From assembly GCF_000003815.2 (NCBI RefSeq), contig NC_049991.1, positions 21,258,889 to 21,322,888 on the forward strand: a stretch of DNA of 64,000 nucleotides, read 5' to 3'. A program made the position numbers and the translations under genes. Under the pieces are notes generated by a model, which was not told the DNA's origin, did not search any database, and saw only the letters and a program-made list of their open reading frames with translations. Source of the DNA: Branchiostoma floridae (taxonomy: Eukaryota; Chordata; Leptocardii; Amphioxiformes; Branchiostomatidae). Positions 1 to 12,300 of the stretch are shown here, piece after piece (position 1 is the first letter of the stretch; every line of letters starts with the position of its first letter).

Positions 1-1445
1 TATCAATACGTCATAGCTAGATTTTAAGATAATCTGAAAAGATGCAGCTGAGGCTCTGTATTTGGCATTGGGACCAGACAACAGGATGTCACAGGAAATC
101 CGCGCTCCCTCGGGTTTTAAGCTTTTACTTCTGAAAATGTCAAACGATCACAGAGCAAGGAAAAGCGGCCTGCTGGCAAATTCTTAGGCTTCCCATGAAT
201 AAAGAAAGGTTCAAACCAACAAAAAGCTGTCAGCTGTGAAGATGAACTCATTCAAATGCGCCGCATCAAGGTCTTTATTTAGACATTGATCAAGTTCTGT
301 AACATGCATAGCTGGTGCCCAATACCAGCTAAGCTGCCAGGGTTTGCCCTGTATTGCATGTCTTCAATCTTAATGAATAAAATGAAATAAAAATTGCTGG
401 TTTGTGGAATTGTTGACTTAAAGGAAGGTATAGATATGTACAATATTGTACTTATATCTGTCATCACAACTATCATTGCAACAATGATAAACTCGACGCA
501 GTCTGGCTCTTTTTTTATACTATGAACAACAGTATTGTAATATATTGGTTGATTGATTGATTGATTGATTGATTGATTAAACAGCATTCACTTGAGTATT
601 TACTCGTTTGATGTCTTAGCAAGGTGCAATATTGTTCATCTCCAAGACCAGATCTATAAATGTTCACATCCTAGTACAGTACAAGTTTATCTAAACAACA
701 CATACACGTCATTGAAGATCCAGATTGACTACTTGAGTACTATATTAGTATCCATGCAGTATACTTGTTGTCTTATTTGATATCACAACACATGTTTCAA
801 CCGACAACATCGGCGTCTTGAGTGCCTTGCTGCTTCAAGACGTCTTCGAGAGGTATCTTGAGCCTTGCCGACGTCTTAAGACCTCCCCGTGACGTCTTGA
901 TGTGTATGACGCTCGCCAGGTGTGACGAGTGAGACGCGAAGTCTTCATTTCCTGTCGGAAGTTCCGCGTCCCTACAGGAGCGTCTGTGACGTGATTATCT
1001 CCGGATAACGGCGTAATGAACTGCCGTTTCTGTTCCGTAACTTCTCTATGGCGTGGGCAGGTGGACGGGAAAAAGCTCATCGTGGGTTCATTTAACTCAG
1101 TGCTGATCTGTTTCAGTTGTGTAAAAAAGGAATAAGAGAGATACCTTAATTACGGAGAGATTTTTAACAAAGCATGTATACAATTACCGTTGCAAAAAAA
1201 AATGTTATTGAAGTGCGAGTCCCGTTCAATCTATGAAGACCATCATTTAAAAGAGTACGACCTGGTTCCGGCCTGTAACAACAATGATATTGGCCTGAAA
1301 ATCACGGAATACATAGAATGCTCCAGGCCATGCAAGTAATGGCTTAACTATGTAAGGAAATAGGTGTAAGGAAATGTTGCCCCAGTCTTCTTGCTTATAC
1401 GTCAGGCCCGTTATACGGACACGCATGTTCCGTGTAACACTCATG
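1..1445. other. 5' flank, no gene seen
   Basis: No open frame here looks coding and no recognisable exon was found. Visible items are a TTGA/ATTG tetranucleotide run near 547-578 and a cluster of GACGTCTT-like octamers between about 809 and 900. The remainder is AT-rich, low-information sequence. Confidence 0.5.
547..578. repeat. (TTGA)n microsatellite
   Basis: About seven uninterrupted copies of the tetranucleotide GATT. The same tetranucleotide recurs around the duplicated prokineticin exon 2 edges at 6545-6890. Confidence 0.9.
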
Positions 1446-1447
1446 AC

Positions 1448-1868
1448 TAGGGGTGGGTACCGGTACGGAAATTACAGCTGCAGGTTTGGTTCAGGTCCAG
1501 AAGACCGGGTCGTGGTCTGGACCTGAACCTGGACCTAACTGTTCTTGAAAACTTGCGAATGGGCGATAATCAAAACAATGGTCGATGTCAAAGGAATCTG
1601 TTTGGTGGACTCTCTGACGCCCACTGGTATTTAAAAAATTTCTGCAATTAAACTCTGTAATTTCAATATAAAAACTTGGCAGAAATGACAATTAACTCTA
1701 CTCTAACTCTGATATTTTCTTTGACCGGTAATTCCAAAACTTGTGAGTGACTGCCGACATTTTCTAATAGGTCCAAAATTCGGTCTACTGTCTTATTCAG
1801 ATCCGTTTTTTTGTACCGGTCCAACAGATCGGTATCTTTTCTACCGGCCCAATAAAAAGATATCCCTA
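1448..1868 (+). mobile_element. hAT-like non-autonomous DNA element, copy 1
   Basis: A roughly 420 bp element starting TAGGGGTGGGTACCGGTAC and ending with TATCCCTA, with internal runs of the words GGTCCAG and ACCTGAAC. A second copy lies in inverse orientation at 58079-58489, which defines the ends. It has no coding capacity. The TAGGGNTGG terminus suggests the hAT superfamily, but no clear 8 bp target duplication was confirmed. Confidence 0.6.
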
Positions 1869-1916
1869 CTCATCATGACTCTTCGCTCATCGTACACCCC
1901 CCGCCTACACCTTGAA

Positions 1917-2155
1917 GGTGCACTCTTACCGGACGTGGGGCACGCTTGCGGCATTGCTGCGTTCGTTCACTGCGTCGCTGTTTTGTTATTTTTTCCGATT
2001 CTTTAAAAACCAGATATTGTGTAATACGTATGACATAGAAGACGACAAAATACACAACAAGTAAAAAAAATCCGTTCTTTATCTCTGAAATTCGTTGAGT
2101 ATCTTTTGAACCCCGCAGTGCCGCAAGCGTGCCCCACATTCGGTGAGAGTGCACC
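1917..2155. mobile_element. Family A MITE, copy A1
   Basis: An inverted-repeat element of about 239 bp. The left end GGTGCACTCTTACCGGACG and the right end reading GAGTGCACC pair over roughly 45 bp, including the internal motif GGGGCACGCTTGCGGCA. The core holds the words ACGTATGACATAGAAGAC and CTCTGAAATTCGTTGAG, shared with all other copies. No protein is encoded. Flanks resemble TTAA. Confidence 0.8.
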
Positions 2156-2159
2156 TTAA

Positions 2160-2820
2160 GGCAGAGAAGACCGGTACTTTTCCTCTGAACACCGAGTTCG
2201 ACATAAATAAGATAATGTCCCTGATGAACGATGGTCATAAAACCCACCTGCACGACTCATTATGATCTATTGCCGAGATTTTACCGAGGCGTTTATTGTG
2301 TTTACCAGTGGCAAAACCTGGATGATGTCGGAGCTGTTGGAGAACGATATAAGTACATTTTAGAATGTTTATAGAACGTTGTTTCTATCGTGTAGCTTTC
2401 TTGCAAAGGTTTGAGTACGGACATAGTACATGTGACGGTTTATATTGAATATTGATGTGCTTAAATTACGTTTTATATGACCTTAAACATGTATTCATTC
2501 AGCAAGTACGAATTTTAGATTGTACATATAATGTTTCTTCCAATAGTTTGCAAATGTGTAAGTCCTGAAATATTACATACATGGGGATTCTTATCCAAAT
2601 TGATAATCGATGTTCTTACTATGTTTTACTATGTTTCTAGTATTATAAACATGTAACAATCAAGTCAAGTCATTCCCCCTGCATTAATGCGTACTTCAGT
2701 TATCTGCGGGTTTTGCGCACTCTCGCCCGCCCACCACGGATCCGCTACAGCAACACCTTTTAATAAACTTGATAAGATCGTCTTCAGAGAAATCGTCTTC
2801 TTAAGGCGTGAAATAAGTTA
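2160..2820. other. Upstream region of the prokineticin gene, nothing specific
   Basis: AT-rich non-coding sequence about 0.5-1.1 kb upstream of the prokineticin start. No repeat family seen elsewhere in the window and no coding-like frame were recognised. Confidence 0.4.
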
Positions 2821-2822
2821 TC

Positions 2823-2877
2823 AAGGACGTGACGTCACACTTTCATATTTCTAAGAAGGTGTGACGTCAGGTCCTAT
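2823..2877. promoter_or_regulatory. Inverted repeat carrying two CRE-like sites
   Basis: A short palindrome: the left arm contains GACGTGACGTCACAC and the right arm GTGTGACGTCAGGTC, separated by about 20 bp. Each arm includes a TGACGTCA cyclic-AMP response element core. It lies about 350-410 bp upstream of the prokineticin TATA box. It could be a regulatory pair or the remnant of a small foldback element. Confidence 0.45.
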
Positions 2878-2890
2878 CACGTTTGAGAAT

Positions 2891-3125
2891 GGTGCACTCT
2901 CACCGGACTTGGAGTACGCTTGCGGCACTGCGGGGTTCGAAAGATACTCAACGAATTTCAGAGATAAAGAACGAATTTCCTTATTTTTTGTGTATTTTGT
3001 CGTCTACTTTTACGTTTTACGCAATGTCTAAATTTTAAAAATAGGAGAAAATAAAATAAAACAGTGACGCAGTGAACGAACCCCGCAGTGCCGCAAGCGT
3101 GCCCCACGTCCAGTGAGAATGCACC
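2891..3125. mobile_element. Family A MITE, copy A2
   Basis: Same ends as the other family A copies (GGTGCACTCTCACCGGACT on the left, GAATGCACC on the right) with the shared AGATACTCAACGAATTTCAG core. It ends about 105 bp before the prokineticin TATA box, so it forms the immediate upstream neighbour of that promoter. Confidence 0.8.
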
Positions 3126-3228
3126 TGAAGAAGTCTGGGATATGGTAATTCTCGTCAGGGCGTGTCACCGTGAAAAATCACAGGTTCATCTAAATGAAAA
3201 TAAAGTGCACGAGGATTATTATGACATA

Positions 3229-3242
3229 GATATATATTTAAG
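3229..3242 (+). promoter_or_regulatory. TATA box of the prokineticin gene
   Basis: TATATATTTAAG lies about 55-60 bp upstream of the start codon at 3293. With a usual spacing of about 30 bp this predicts transcription start near 3260-3270 and a very short 5' UTR. Inference from sequence only. Confidence 0.5.
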
Positions 3243-3292
3243 GTTTCGGAGTGCTGCCAACAGTTAGTTGCACGGTTTGTACGGAGAGCAGT

Positions 3293-3370
3293 ATGGTTGG
3301 TACGGAGGTGTTGGCGCTGACGGTTCTCTCTGTCTTCCTCCTGCCGGGGGAGGCGCTGGTGCTCACTAGG
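3293..3370 (+). CDS. PROK: Prokineticin exon 1: signal peptide and AVIT-like N-terminus
   Basis: Encodes residues 1-26. The start ATG is the first after the TATA box and is followed by a hydrophobic run (LALTVLSVFLL). The donor is CACTAGG|GTGAGT, phase 0. As in vertebrate prokineticins, the first exon encodes the signal peptide and the AVIT-like start, and the next exon opens just before the first cysteine. Confidence 0.8.
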
Positions 3371-6300
3371 GTGAGTGACATCTGTCAATCATCACTTTGA
3401 AAAGCTGTTGCATTTCGTTAGTTTCTTTATAATACTAAACTTCCTACCAACAGATAGATACACGGATCAAATTTTCAACGACCACTGTCGCCTTCTATAG
3501 GATCAAAATGACGCTGGTTAAGAAGTCGACAGTGTTCGTTGAAAATTTGATCCGCGTAAACCTTTGTGCTGGAAGAATGTTTGGCATTGTACCATGATTA
3601 CTACCAACACAGATAAGATTTCATGATATATGTATGTTTGTCAGCCCCTCGTTCCACTAACCGACAATCTTGCTGCGATCTAAATTAAATCCGTGTAATC
3701 CTTGATTTCCTGTTTGAAATACCACGCAAAGTGTAAAAGTGTTAACAGACTCGTTTCTCTATCTAAATGTATGATATTCGTCTGGTGCTTTTGTCAAAAT
3801 TTGTGTTATAGTGAGGCCACCGCCCTACTGGAATGAATGTGTCTGAAAAGCTTTGTACTGGCATAAATCTACGTTTGCTATGAAGCGAAAAACACTTGGA
3901 GTAGGTAGAGTGAAGAGGAAGTCTGTATATCTATGCTTTTGTAAAATGAGTTTCCAAGATAAGTAACCCGTTAGTCCACAACATTACAGCGATACATCAG
4001 TTAACTCATTTCATCTTTATACGCAGGGGGTAAATGCATGTATAAGCAGCAAGTGTGTTTTATGTTACCTGCAGTGAAAGCTTAAGTCGTCTGCTCGTAC
4101 GTATTCCCAATTCTTAAACACACCAAATCTTTTGCATAGTCACTCGTGGTATGTAGTATACTTTTCTAAGAGATTCAGTGTTGTCGTATGCTTTTTCAAA
4201 GATTCAGTTTTGGAATACTTTTTCAGAGATTCATATGATATCGGGTGTATTTGCAGCCAGTAGGTACCCAAAGTGAGGGTAATGAGGCTGTTTAACGTGG
4301 TCGAGGCACCTCCTCGAACACGGGATCCCCGTTTTACGTCCATCCTGGAAGACGAGTTATGCCTTGATATGAAAGAAACATTTGTATATTATGATTACTA
4401 GATGATTACCTCGATTTCAACGATTGGTAAAGATTCCTTTAGGTCGGTTTCTGACGTACAAAGATTCCAACGTACTGGAAAATACACTCTACGGTCCCCT
4501 TTTTACTAGAAGACGATCGCGCTGCGCTCCAACTGCGACCTAAAGTAGTTATGTGTAATTTTCGATTTCATACTGGGTATATTATACGAAATGTAAAAGT
4601 GTGACTGAAAAGACCAAAAACACACAAAACGTGAAAAGATTTGTTTGTTTTTCTATACATTTCGTTGAGCGATCTGTCAAAACTTAGGTCACAGAGAGAG
4701 CGTAACGAAAGCGCCGTCTTTGTGGAAAGGGGGTATTACACATATACCTCCCACGGAAAATCACACCTTAACCCGAGAGGCCATGTCAATCGGTTCGCTC
4801 CACCCTGATTGACTTGTGTTATCGCACAGTGTGTCTGTAGCATTCTCTGTACTGCCTGTCATGATCTGTTAGTTCTAGACCGAGAAATGCTGACCATCAC
4901 TAAGTCGCACGTTTAGGAACTAGAAGGTTATTTCGATGAAGGTTAGACATCCAGGTAATGAGAGACGCCACGTAGCAATAACTCAAGCAACTGGTTATGA
5001 TTTTGGAAACGGTCAGACAGAATCCTGGCTATTAATTAACGTTGTTATTTGAACAGGTTATAAGACCTTAGACTTTTAGCTAACCAACAAGTTTGATGCA
5101 AGTTAAGTTGCAGACACACAGCTACAAAGAATCGAAGAGAATAAGTTGAAATCTGTGTTGGTAAATTTCGTTCTGAAGCGGGGTTAAATTGTAAAGTCCA
5201 ACACAAACATTTTTGACAATTTTTCGTATTCGTCAGGGAACTCTTTTTCAAGGAATTTCGTTCGTTAACAAATGTTGAAGCGGGACAGTTTGGTATATCT
5301 CATGGTTGTATTGGAAAATCACGAATAACTTCTCCACATACAATGACAATGGACGGTATGGCCGAACAGGTGTCAAAGGACAGAAATTCTTTTAATCATC
5401 TCTATAAGTGTAAAAAAAAGAACGCCCACGCCTACGGTTATCGTCTGATTTTCATCGAAGATCCATTGCTGGCCATTTCTTGGAAATTTCAAGAGTCATC
5501 TACTTCGAAATCCCTAAGGTAACATTATCGTTGGAAAAACATCCAAAATTAAGTTCAACAGCATTAAATGTTTCTTGATCTGTCCCCTGACTATTCCATT
5601 AACAAATTCATCGCACCGACTGGGATAAGTTTATCAGTTGTTGAGTGACGTCATGAGTCACAGAGTGACGTTTTTATCGGCTTTTCGGATGACCGAAAGT
5701 GATGAAATTCATCTCTTCATCTCTACCGGGGACTTCGGATGGGAAACTGATCTCGTTAACTTTGGTTGAAGATGGACAATTGGGTAAGTCCGATGTTGTA
5801 TTGGAAATTCCTACATTCTACTTAATCATCTTCATAAGCGTAAAAAAAGAAACGCCCACGCCTACGGTTATCTTCCGATTTCTATACAGGATCCATTGCT
5901 TTGCTGGCCATTTCGTGGATATATCAGGAAGCATCTACTTCGAAATCCAGTCCCTAAGATACCAATATCGTTGGAAAAACATCAAAAATCAAGTGCAACA
6001 GCATAAAATGTTTCTTGATCTATCCCATGAGTATGAATTCAACAAATCCATCGTGCCGACAGAGAGAAGTTGATCAGTTGTTGAGTGACGTAGTACGTTA
6101 CAGGGTGATGGTCACAAGGGCTGTTTTTACCGGCTGGAGGCGTTTCTGATGACAGAAAGGGATGAAATTCATCATTCATATCTACCGGGAACTTCGGACG
6201 TGACGCTGCTCAGCTAGAGGAAAAAGTGATTACCGAATGAAAAGTCAGCTTGTTGATAATGTCGCAAGTTTAATTGGTCACTCCATCAACGTGAGTGGGT

Positions 6301-9300
6301 TTCTGACAGCCTGAACTTTATGCTGTTCTCAGAGGCCCTTTCTATATCCACAAACAATGATGATCAGTCATTCTAACCATGACATCTGGTAGTTATGTAT
6401 CACTGTCCACTACCAGAGGACAATCACGAACTATTCTAGCACAAATACTCTAAATGTGCCGTAACGCTTTACACAGGTGTACGTATTAAACAAGTGCAAT
6501 AACAAATGGGCAAGAAGGCGTGTAATCATTTTATCAATGAACCATTTCATCGATTGATTGATTGATTGATTGACAGGTCCATTGACTGATTTATCGATGT
6601 ATTGATTGTTGTTTGTGCAGGGCTGTGAGACTGATCTAGACTGTGTAGTGGCGGGTGTTGGCGGGTGCTGTGATATATTGATATATTGATTGATTGATTG
6701 ATGTATTGATTGATTGTTGTTTGTGCAGGGATGTGAGACTGATCTAGACTGTGTAGAGGCGGGTGTTGGAGGGTGCTGTGATATAATGATTAATACATTG
6801 ATTGATTAATAAATTGATTGATTGATTGATTGATATATTGGTTGATTGATATATTGATGTATTGATGTATTGATTGATTGCTGTTTTACCTTCAGGGCTG
6901 TGAGACGGATCTCGACTGTGTAGTGGCGGGTGTTGGCGGGTGCTGTGCTCGGTGGAACCCCTACCTCAATCTGAAGGTAACTACAACATACACAGAAGTA
7001 GTGACGAGCAGGAGAGAGAAACAACGGGAAAATGCATTTAAAACTCTTCCTCACTTTGCTTTGTATAAATACTCTTGATTCGGAAACAAAAAAACCTAAA
7101 GATAAAGCTGTCACAATGTCCTATTCTAAAGGAGCATTACATACCAAGGTGCCAATAAGTATCTCAAAATTTGAGGGAAATTTTAGATAATTCAGCCACA
7201 ATCTTGCTTTATTGGAGTACGTGCTGTCACAAACCGATCCAAACCCCTGTACCGCTCACGGGGACGCATCGTCATGCCGTGACAGTCAGGAAGTTGTTAA
7301 GTACACAGATAAACCTGACTAAGCCTGCCGCGGCGTGCGGGGTGTATGTACATAAGCTAGAATCCGCTTGATAAATTAAGGGGAAATGCATTTAAAACCT
7401 GTTTTAACTCTGCTACGTATATATAAAAATATTAAAACTCATCATAATTCTCAAATGAATATCTTAAGGATTAACCTGTCACAATTTTCTATTTCATATA
7501 CCAAGGTGGCAATGAATTTATCAAAATTTGCGGGAATATTAGATGATTTTGTCAAGTAAGCAAATAAGATTGACAAAGCAGAATATCTACATTTACCACA
7601 ATCTTGACAGCAATGACTTGGTGTGTATGAAGTGCTGTCACAAACAAACTAAAACGCCGTACCACTCGCGAGACCTCACCGTCATGTGGTGACAGTCAGG
7701 AAGTTGTTAAGTACACAGATAAACCTGACTAAGCTTACCGCAGCGTGCGGGGTGTGTGTACGTAAGCTAGAATCCGCTTGATAAATAGGCGTGATTAGTG
7801 CAGACAGGAAGGGGCTCAAAAACGTCTCAGGTCTTCATATGGTGCGGTAATCAGAGTTCTGCTGAATAAATGAATGAGTGATTGAGTGAGAGAGTGGGTG
7901 CGGGATATATGTACGTAAGGTAGAATCCGCTTGATAAATAGTAGTGATTAGAGCAGACAGGAAGGGGCTCAAACACGTCTCAGGTCTTCATATGGTGCGG
8001 TAATCAAAGTTCTGACGCGGTGGAATGTTTTCAATTAGGAATGGCACCTATGCTGGTCCAACGCTAGCAATCACGCCTTGTGTCTGGCGCACACTGGGGA
8101 TTTAGTCAAAAGACGAGAATATAGCGTGGTAAACTTGGAGTTACAAGAAAGTTATAAAAACTGTATAAAATAGGTAATGAAGGGGAATGGAATTAATGAA
8201 AGATGATAAAAAAAAATGAGTGAATGAGTGAGTGAATAAATAAATGTGCTAATAAACGAATGAATGAATGAATGAATGAATGAATAAAAGAGTACACGGA
8301 TGAGTGAATGAGTGAATGAATGTATAGAAGATGGGTGGTGGAAGCTGCTACTGAGACTAATGACCTGAATTGAAAAAAAATTTTGCATTCATGAACCATT
8401 AAATGATTAGGTGAAGTTGAACACTTTTGTACGTAGCCCCAGTTTTAAACCCTACGTCTCAAAGCCTACGTTTAACTCGTTTAACTTATCAGCACTGTCC
8501 TATTATCATGTAAATCACTGTAAAACTGAGACGCTGGTTCCGTTTCAGGCGTGCAAGCCGCTGGGCAGGAGAGGGGAGAGATGTCACACGGCCACGAACC
8601 ACATCCCCTACCCGTTCGGCGGTAAGCCACGGACCACATCCCCTACCCGTTCGAAGGCACCGCCACGAACCACATCCCCTACCCGTTCGACGGTAAGGCA
8701 CCGCCACGAACCACATCCCCTACCCGTTCGACGGTAAGGCACCGCCACGAACCACATCCCCTACCCGTTCGACGGTAAGCCACGAACCACATCCCCTACC
8801 CGTTCGACGGTAAGGCACCGCCACGAACCACATCCCCTACCCGTTCGACGGTAAGCACAGCCACTAACCACATCCCCTACCCGTTCGACGGTAAGCACCG
8901 CCACGAACCACATCCCCTACCCGTTCGACGGTAAGGCACTAACCACATCCCCTACCCGTTCGACGGTAAGGCACTAACCACATCCCCTACCCGTTCGACG
9001 GTAAGGCACTAACCACATCCCCTACCCGTTCGACGGTAAGGCACTAACCACATCCCCTACCTGGTAAGGCACGAACCACATCCCCTACCCGTTCGACGGT
9101 AAGGCACTAACCACATCCCCTACCCATTCGACGGTAAGGCACGAACCACATCCGTAAGGCACTAACCCGTCCGCCTACCATTGTCTTCCGAGACAGACGG
9201 ATGCCAACAAACAAAAAAGGCACTAACCACTTCCCCTATCCATTCGACGGTAAGGACCACATTATCACCACCTTGCCTCCTTATGCCCCCTCACATTAGG

Positions 9301-12300
9301 CGAAAATCGATCGAACGACGAGTCTGCGAGTATAAATTAGAGGAGGCATGACCAGTTGCGGACGAAGAAATGGCAGAGTTCCCCCCTTCCCATCAGGGTC
9401 GTCGTCCGATCGATTTTCGCCTAATGTGAGGGGGGTATCAGGGCGTGGTCACATAGGTCGTGCGATCGCCATACGGTTTTGATGCCATAAGATTTTCAAG
9501 CAGGCCGTGACAGAAACAACCACTGACATAGATCCAAAGCAGCATTTTGTGTACCAAGACAGTCGAACTTTGCAGGAGATGCACGTTTTTATCCTCCAAA
9601 ATGTCTGAAGTTAGCGATCGTACGCCGATTGCACGACCTACATGACAGAGCCCTTATACCCCTGTCATATTATCAATAATCTTCGGGCGTGTCGATGGAA
9701 GATCGGCCATATTTAAGAACGACAGAGGGTTGCGCGTATTTTTCACCTGAAAACCGTCCCTGTCACATATAAGCCATACTTTGTACCCGGTAGAATTGTT
9801 ATGCAATAAAGTTATTATTATAAGCGAGGCTCGGGCGATTGCCGCAGAATCGTCGTCCGATCGATTTTTGCCAAATGTGACAGGGGTCAAACTTTGAGAT
9901 CGGATCTGAAAAGGACATGATATGTCTTCCATTTTTCGCTTTCGTCTGTTCTCTATTCGGCCATGCAGTACGTGCCAGAGTAGACAAAAACCTTTAACAT
10001 AAGGGATGGGGGTGGTAGAGATTAGAGAGGGTGGTGGGCAGCGTCATTGTTTGAACCATTATTCATTCATGAGAAGGTCAAAGCAGCCTGCAGGTCGCTT
10101 TTCATGAGGGAGGTAGTTATAAGGGCCAGATAAAAATTAACAAAGGTACGGATTACGTCTAGTCCTTATAAATCCATCAACATAATATATCATTACATAC
10201 ATATGGTAGAGCAAAGGCTCGGCGTTTATAGTCCGTGTCTGTTCATTTTGGTCATTTCTTTGCTTCAAGAGTCTCTTGAAGCAGGTCAGATTTGGAGCTT
10301 AAGAACGTTTGAAAGGTTACCAGTGTAGTGTACATGCCATTCTTTTTTTAATCCATCGAACTCTCTACGGGCTAAAAGGCTAAATTGTGATGTTCTTTTC
10401 ATGATATCTCAAAAGCAACTAGGCTTAGCGCAAGATTACATAGAATCAGTATACATTTACCCACCACTCAGTTTGTGTGTGCTTGTCCTTGTCCTTTTGG
10501 TTTTATTTGTCTTGTGTCTTTTGCTTTAAGTCATGGATGTGCGAAGGCACGTCAGACATCGAGGCTACTCATAAGGTGCGCTCCCACCGCACTTGTGTAA
10601 AGCTTGCGTCACTGCGGGGTTTGAAAGATACTCAACGAATTTCAGAGATAAACAACTAATTTCTTTTCTTTTTTGTGCATTTTGTCGTTTTCTTAGTCAT
10701 ACTTTTACGTATTACGCAATATCTAAATTATAAACAATCGGAAAAAATAACAAAACAGGGACGCAGTGAATGAACCCCGCAGTGACGCAAGCTTGACACA
10801 AGTGCAATGGGAGCAAACCTTTAGTCAACAGCGCACAGGTAGACCACTCGTGCTTGTCTAAGTCGCGGCAAAGGTTACGAAGGACATATTCTAAAGCTAG
10901 AGTGATATTATTTAGTTGTTTTAACTGGACTAATATTGCCGTTCTCGAGAGGAGTTTATTTTCTGGTCCTTCAAAATAAGTTGCATGACTTACGTTTTGG
11001 GACATAGGTATAAAGTATAAAATCGTTTTGGTACATTTTCGAAAAAAGTCTCTATTCTTCATATCTATTTATCTATTTTATTTATTTATCTATTTATTTA
11101 AGCAGGTACGACATATCGCCACTAGGCCTAGGGCGGTTTTCAATGCGCTCTGTGTGCATATATAAAATAATGGTTCAAATCAACTTAAATACATCTAACA
11201 TAAAAGTATAATACAACAAACCAAAGAAATGCATACTGGTAGTACAAGCAAACTCATAACAATAGATAAACTAAATAAGGTAAAAAAAAAATCTATGACT
11301 CGAAAGTTGCCCATTGTTTCTTTGCGAGGCCGAGAACTTACTGCACAATGAGTCATGACAGGATCTCATGGGGCACGTTGTCCTTGGTATTTACTCCGAT
11401 CTCTGATAATACTCGGGACGTCTTCCAGCATAATCCGGAATTAGTCAAGATTATCATGGTTTAACAAAAGACGTCATAAGTAAAAGTACTTTACTCTGAG
11501 AAAAGACGCACCGACTGACGCACCTGTTACACAACAGATGGGACATCCTTGACGTACCTCTGTATATCACTAAAGCAATCTCCGGCGATTTGACAATCTT
11601 CATCAACGAATCACATAGATGAATAACGTTTATTTAACGCTTTGCGTCATTTTGTTTAAAATCAAAACTTTTACCTTGCATTCTGTTTCAAGTATGAAAA
11701 TGATGGTCAATTTTAGCCTCTGTGATTCTAGTCTAGGGAAGCTGATTGTGGTTACACCGACCCATGCTTCTGTTACACAACAGATGACACATGGTCCCTC
11801 CGAGACGTCAGGCTTCCTGGGATGATTCTTACGTCAAAGATGGATGTTTGTGAGAGATAGATGCTTACATAAGGCGTTAGATATGTCATTGTGCATTTGT
11901 CAGGTACCCATCGGTCTTATCTGTCTACAATGTACTTCATAATTGTCCCTTTTTAGAGAGCAAAAGCTCCATTAGCAACTTCCAACAACGAGCAAAAAGA
12001 CGACACACGTGTGTTCTAACAACAATGGCGATTTTAGATATTCAATACCTATTTGCCAAAAGTATACTTCTGTAAATCTATTAACTTGTGCCGTGGTTTT
12101 CGTTTGCAGTAGGGGAGGAGGTTTTTGTGATGTTTCAATTCCCGATGGAGTTAATTCTTTAGTACAGAAGTAATGCACAGGGGAGCCTCTTGGCATTGTC
12201 AGGATTTTGCAGTGAAAAGGCCATCTCCAGAATTAGATAAACTTTAAGTTTCAAAGTTCTGTATTTGATGTAGAAATGTTTCCCGATTTCATTCAAGGTT

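Larger units (their letters stand above)
6550..6895. repeat. (ATTG)n tracts with two partial copies of the exon 2 acceptor edge
   Basis: Runs of GATTGATT and variants enclose two pseudo-exon fragments, at 6621-6672 and 6729-6780. Each begins directly after a TTGTTTGTGCAG acceptor-like sequence and each stops at the same base, after TGCTGTG. Details are in the pseudo-exon entries. Confidence 0.85.

Noticed and set aside
5699-6073. 124-codon plus-strand frame
   Set aside because: It covers one copy of a tandem duplication, is not open in the other copy, and shows no domain or splice context.
8594-9260. CRISPR array
   Set aside because: Repeats of 35-41 bp with short variable tails look superficially array-like, but there are no unique spacers, the genome is eukaryotic and the unit is a copy of an exon end.
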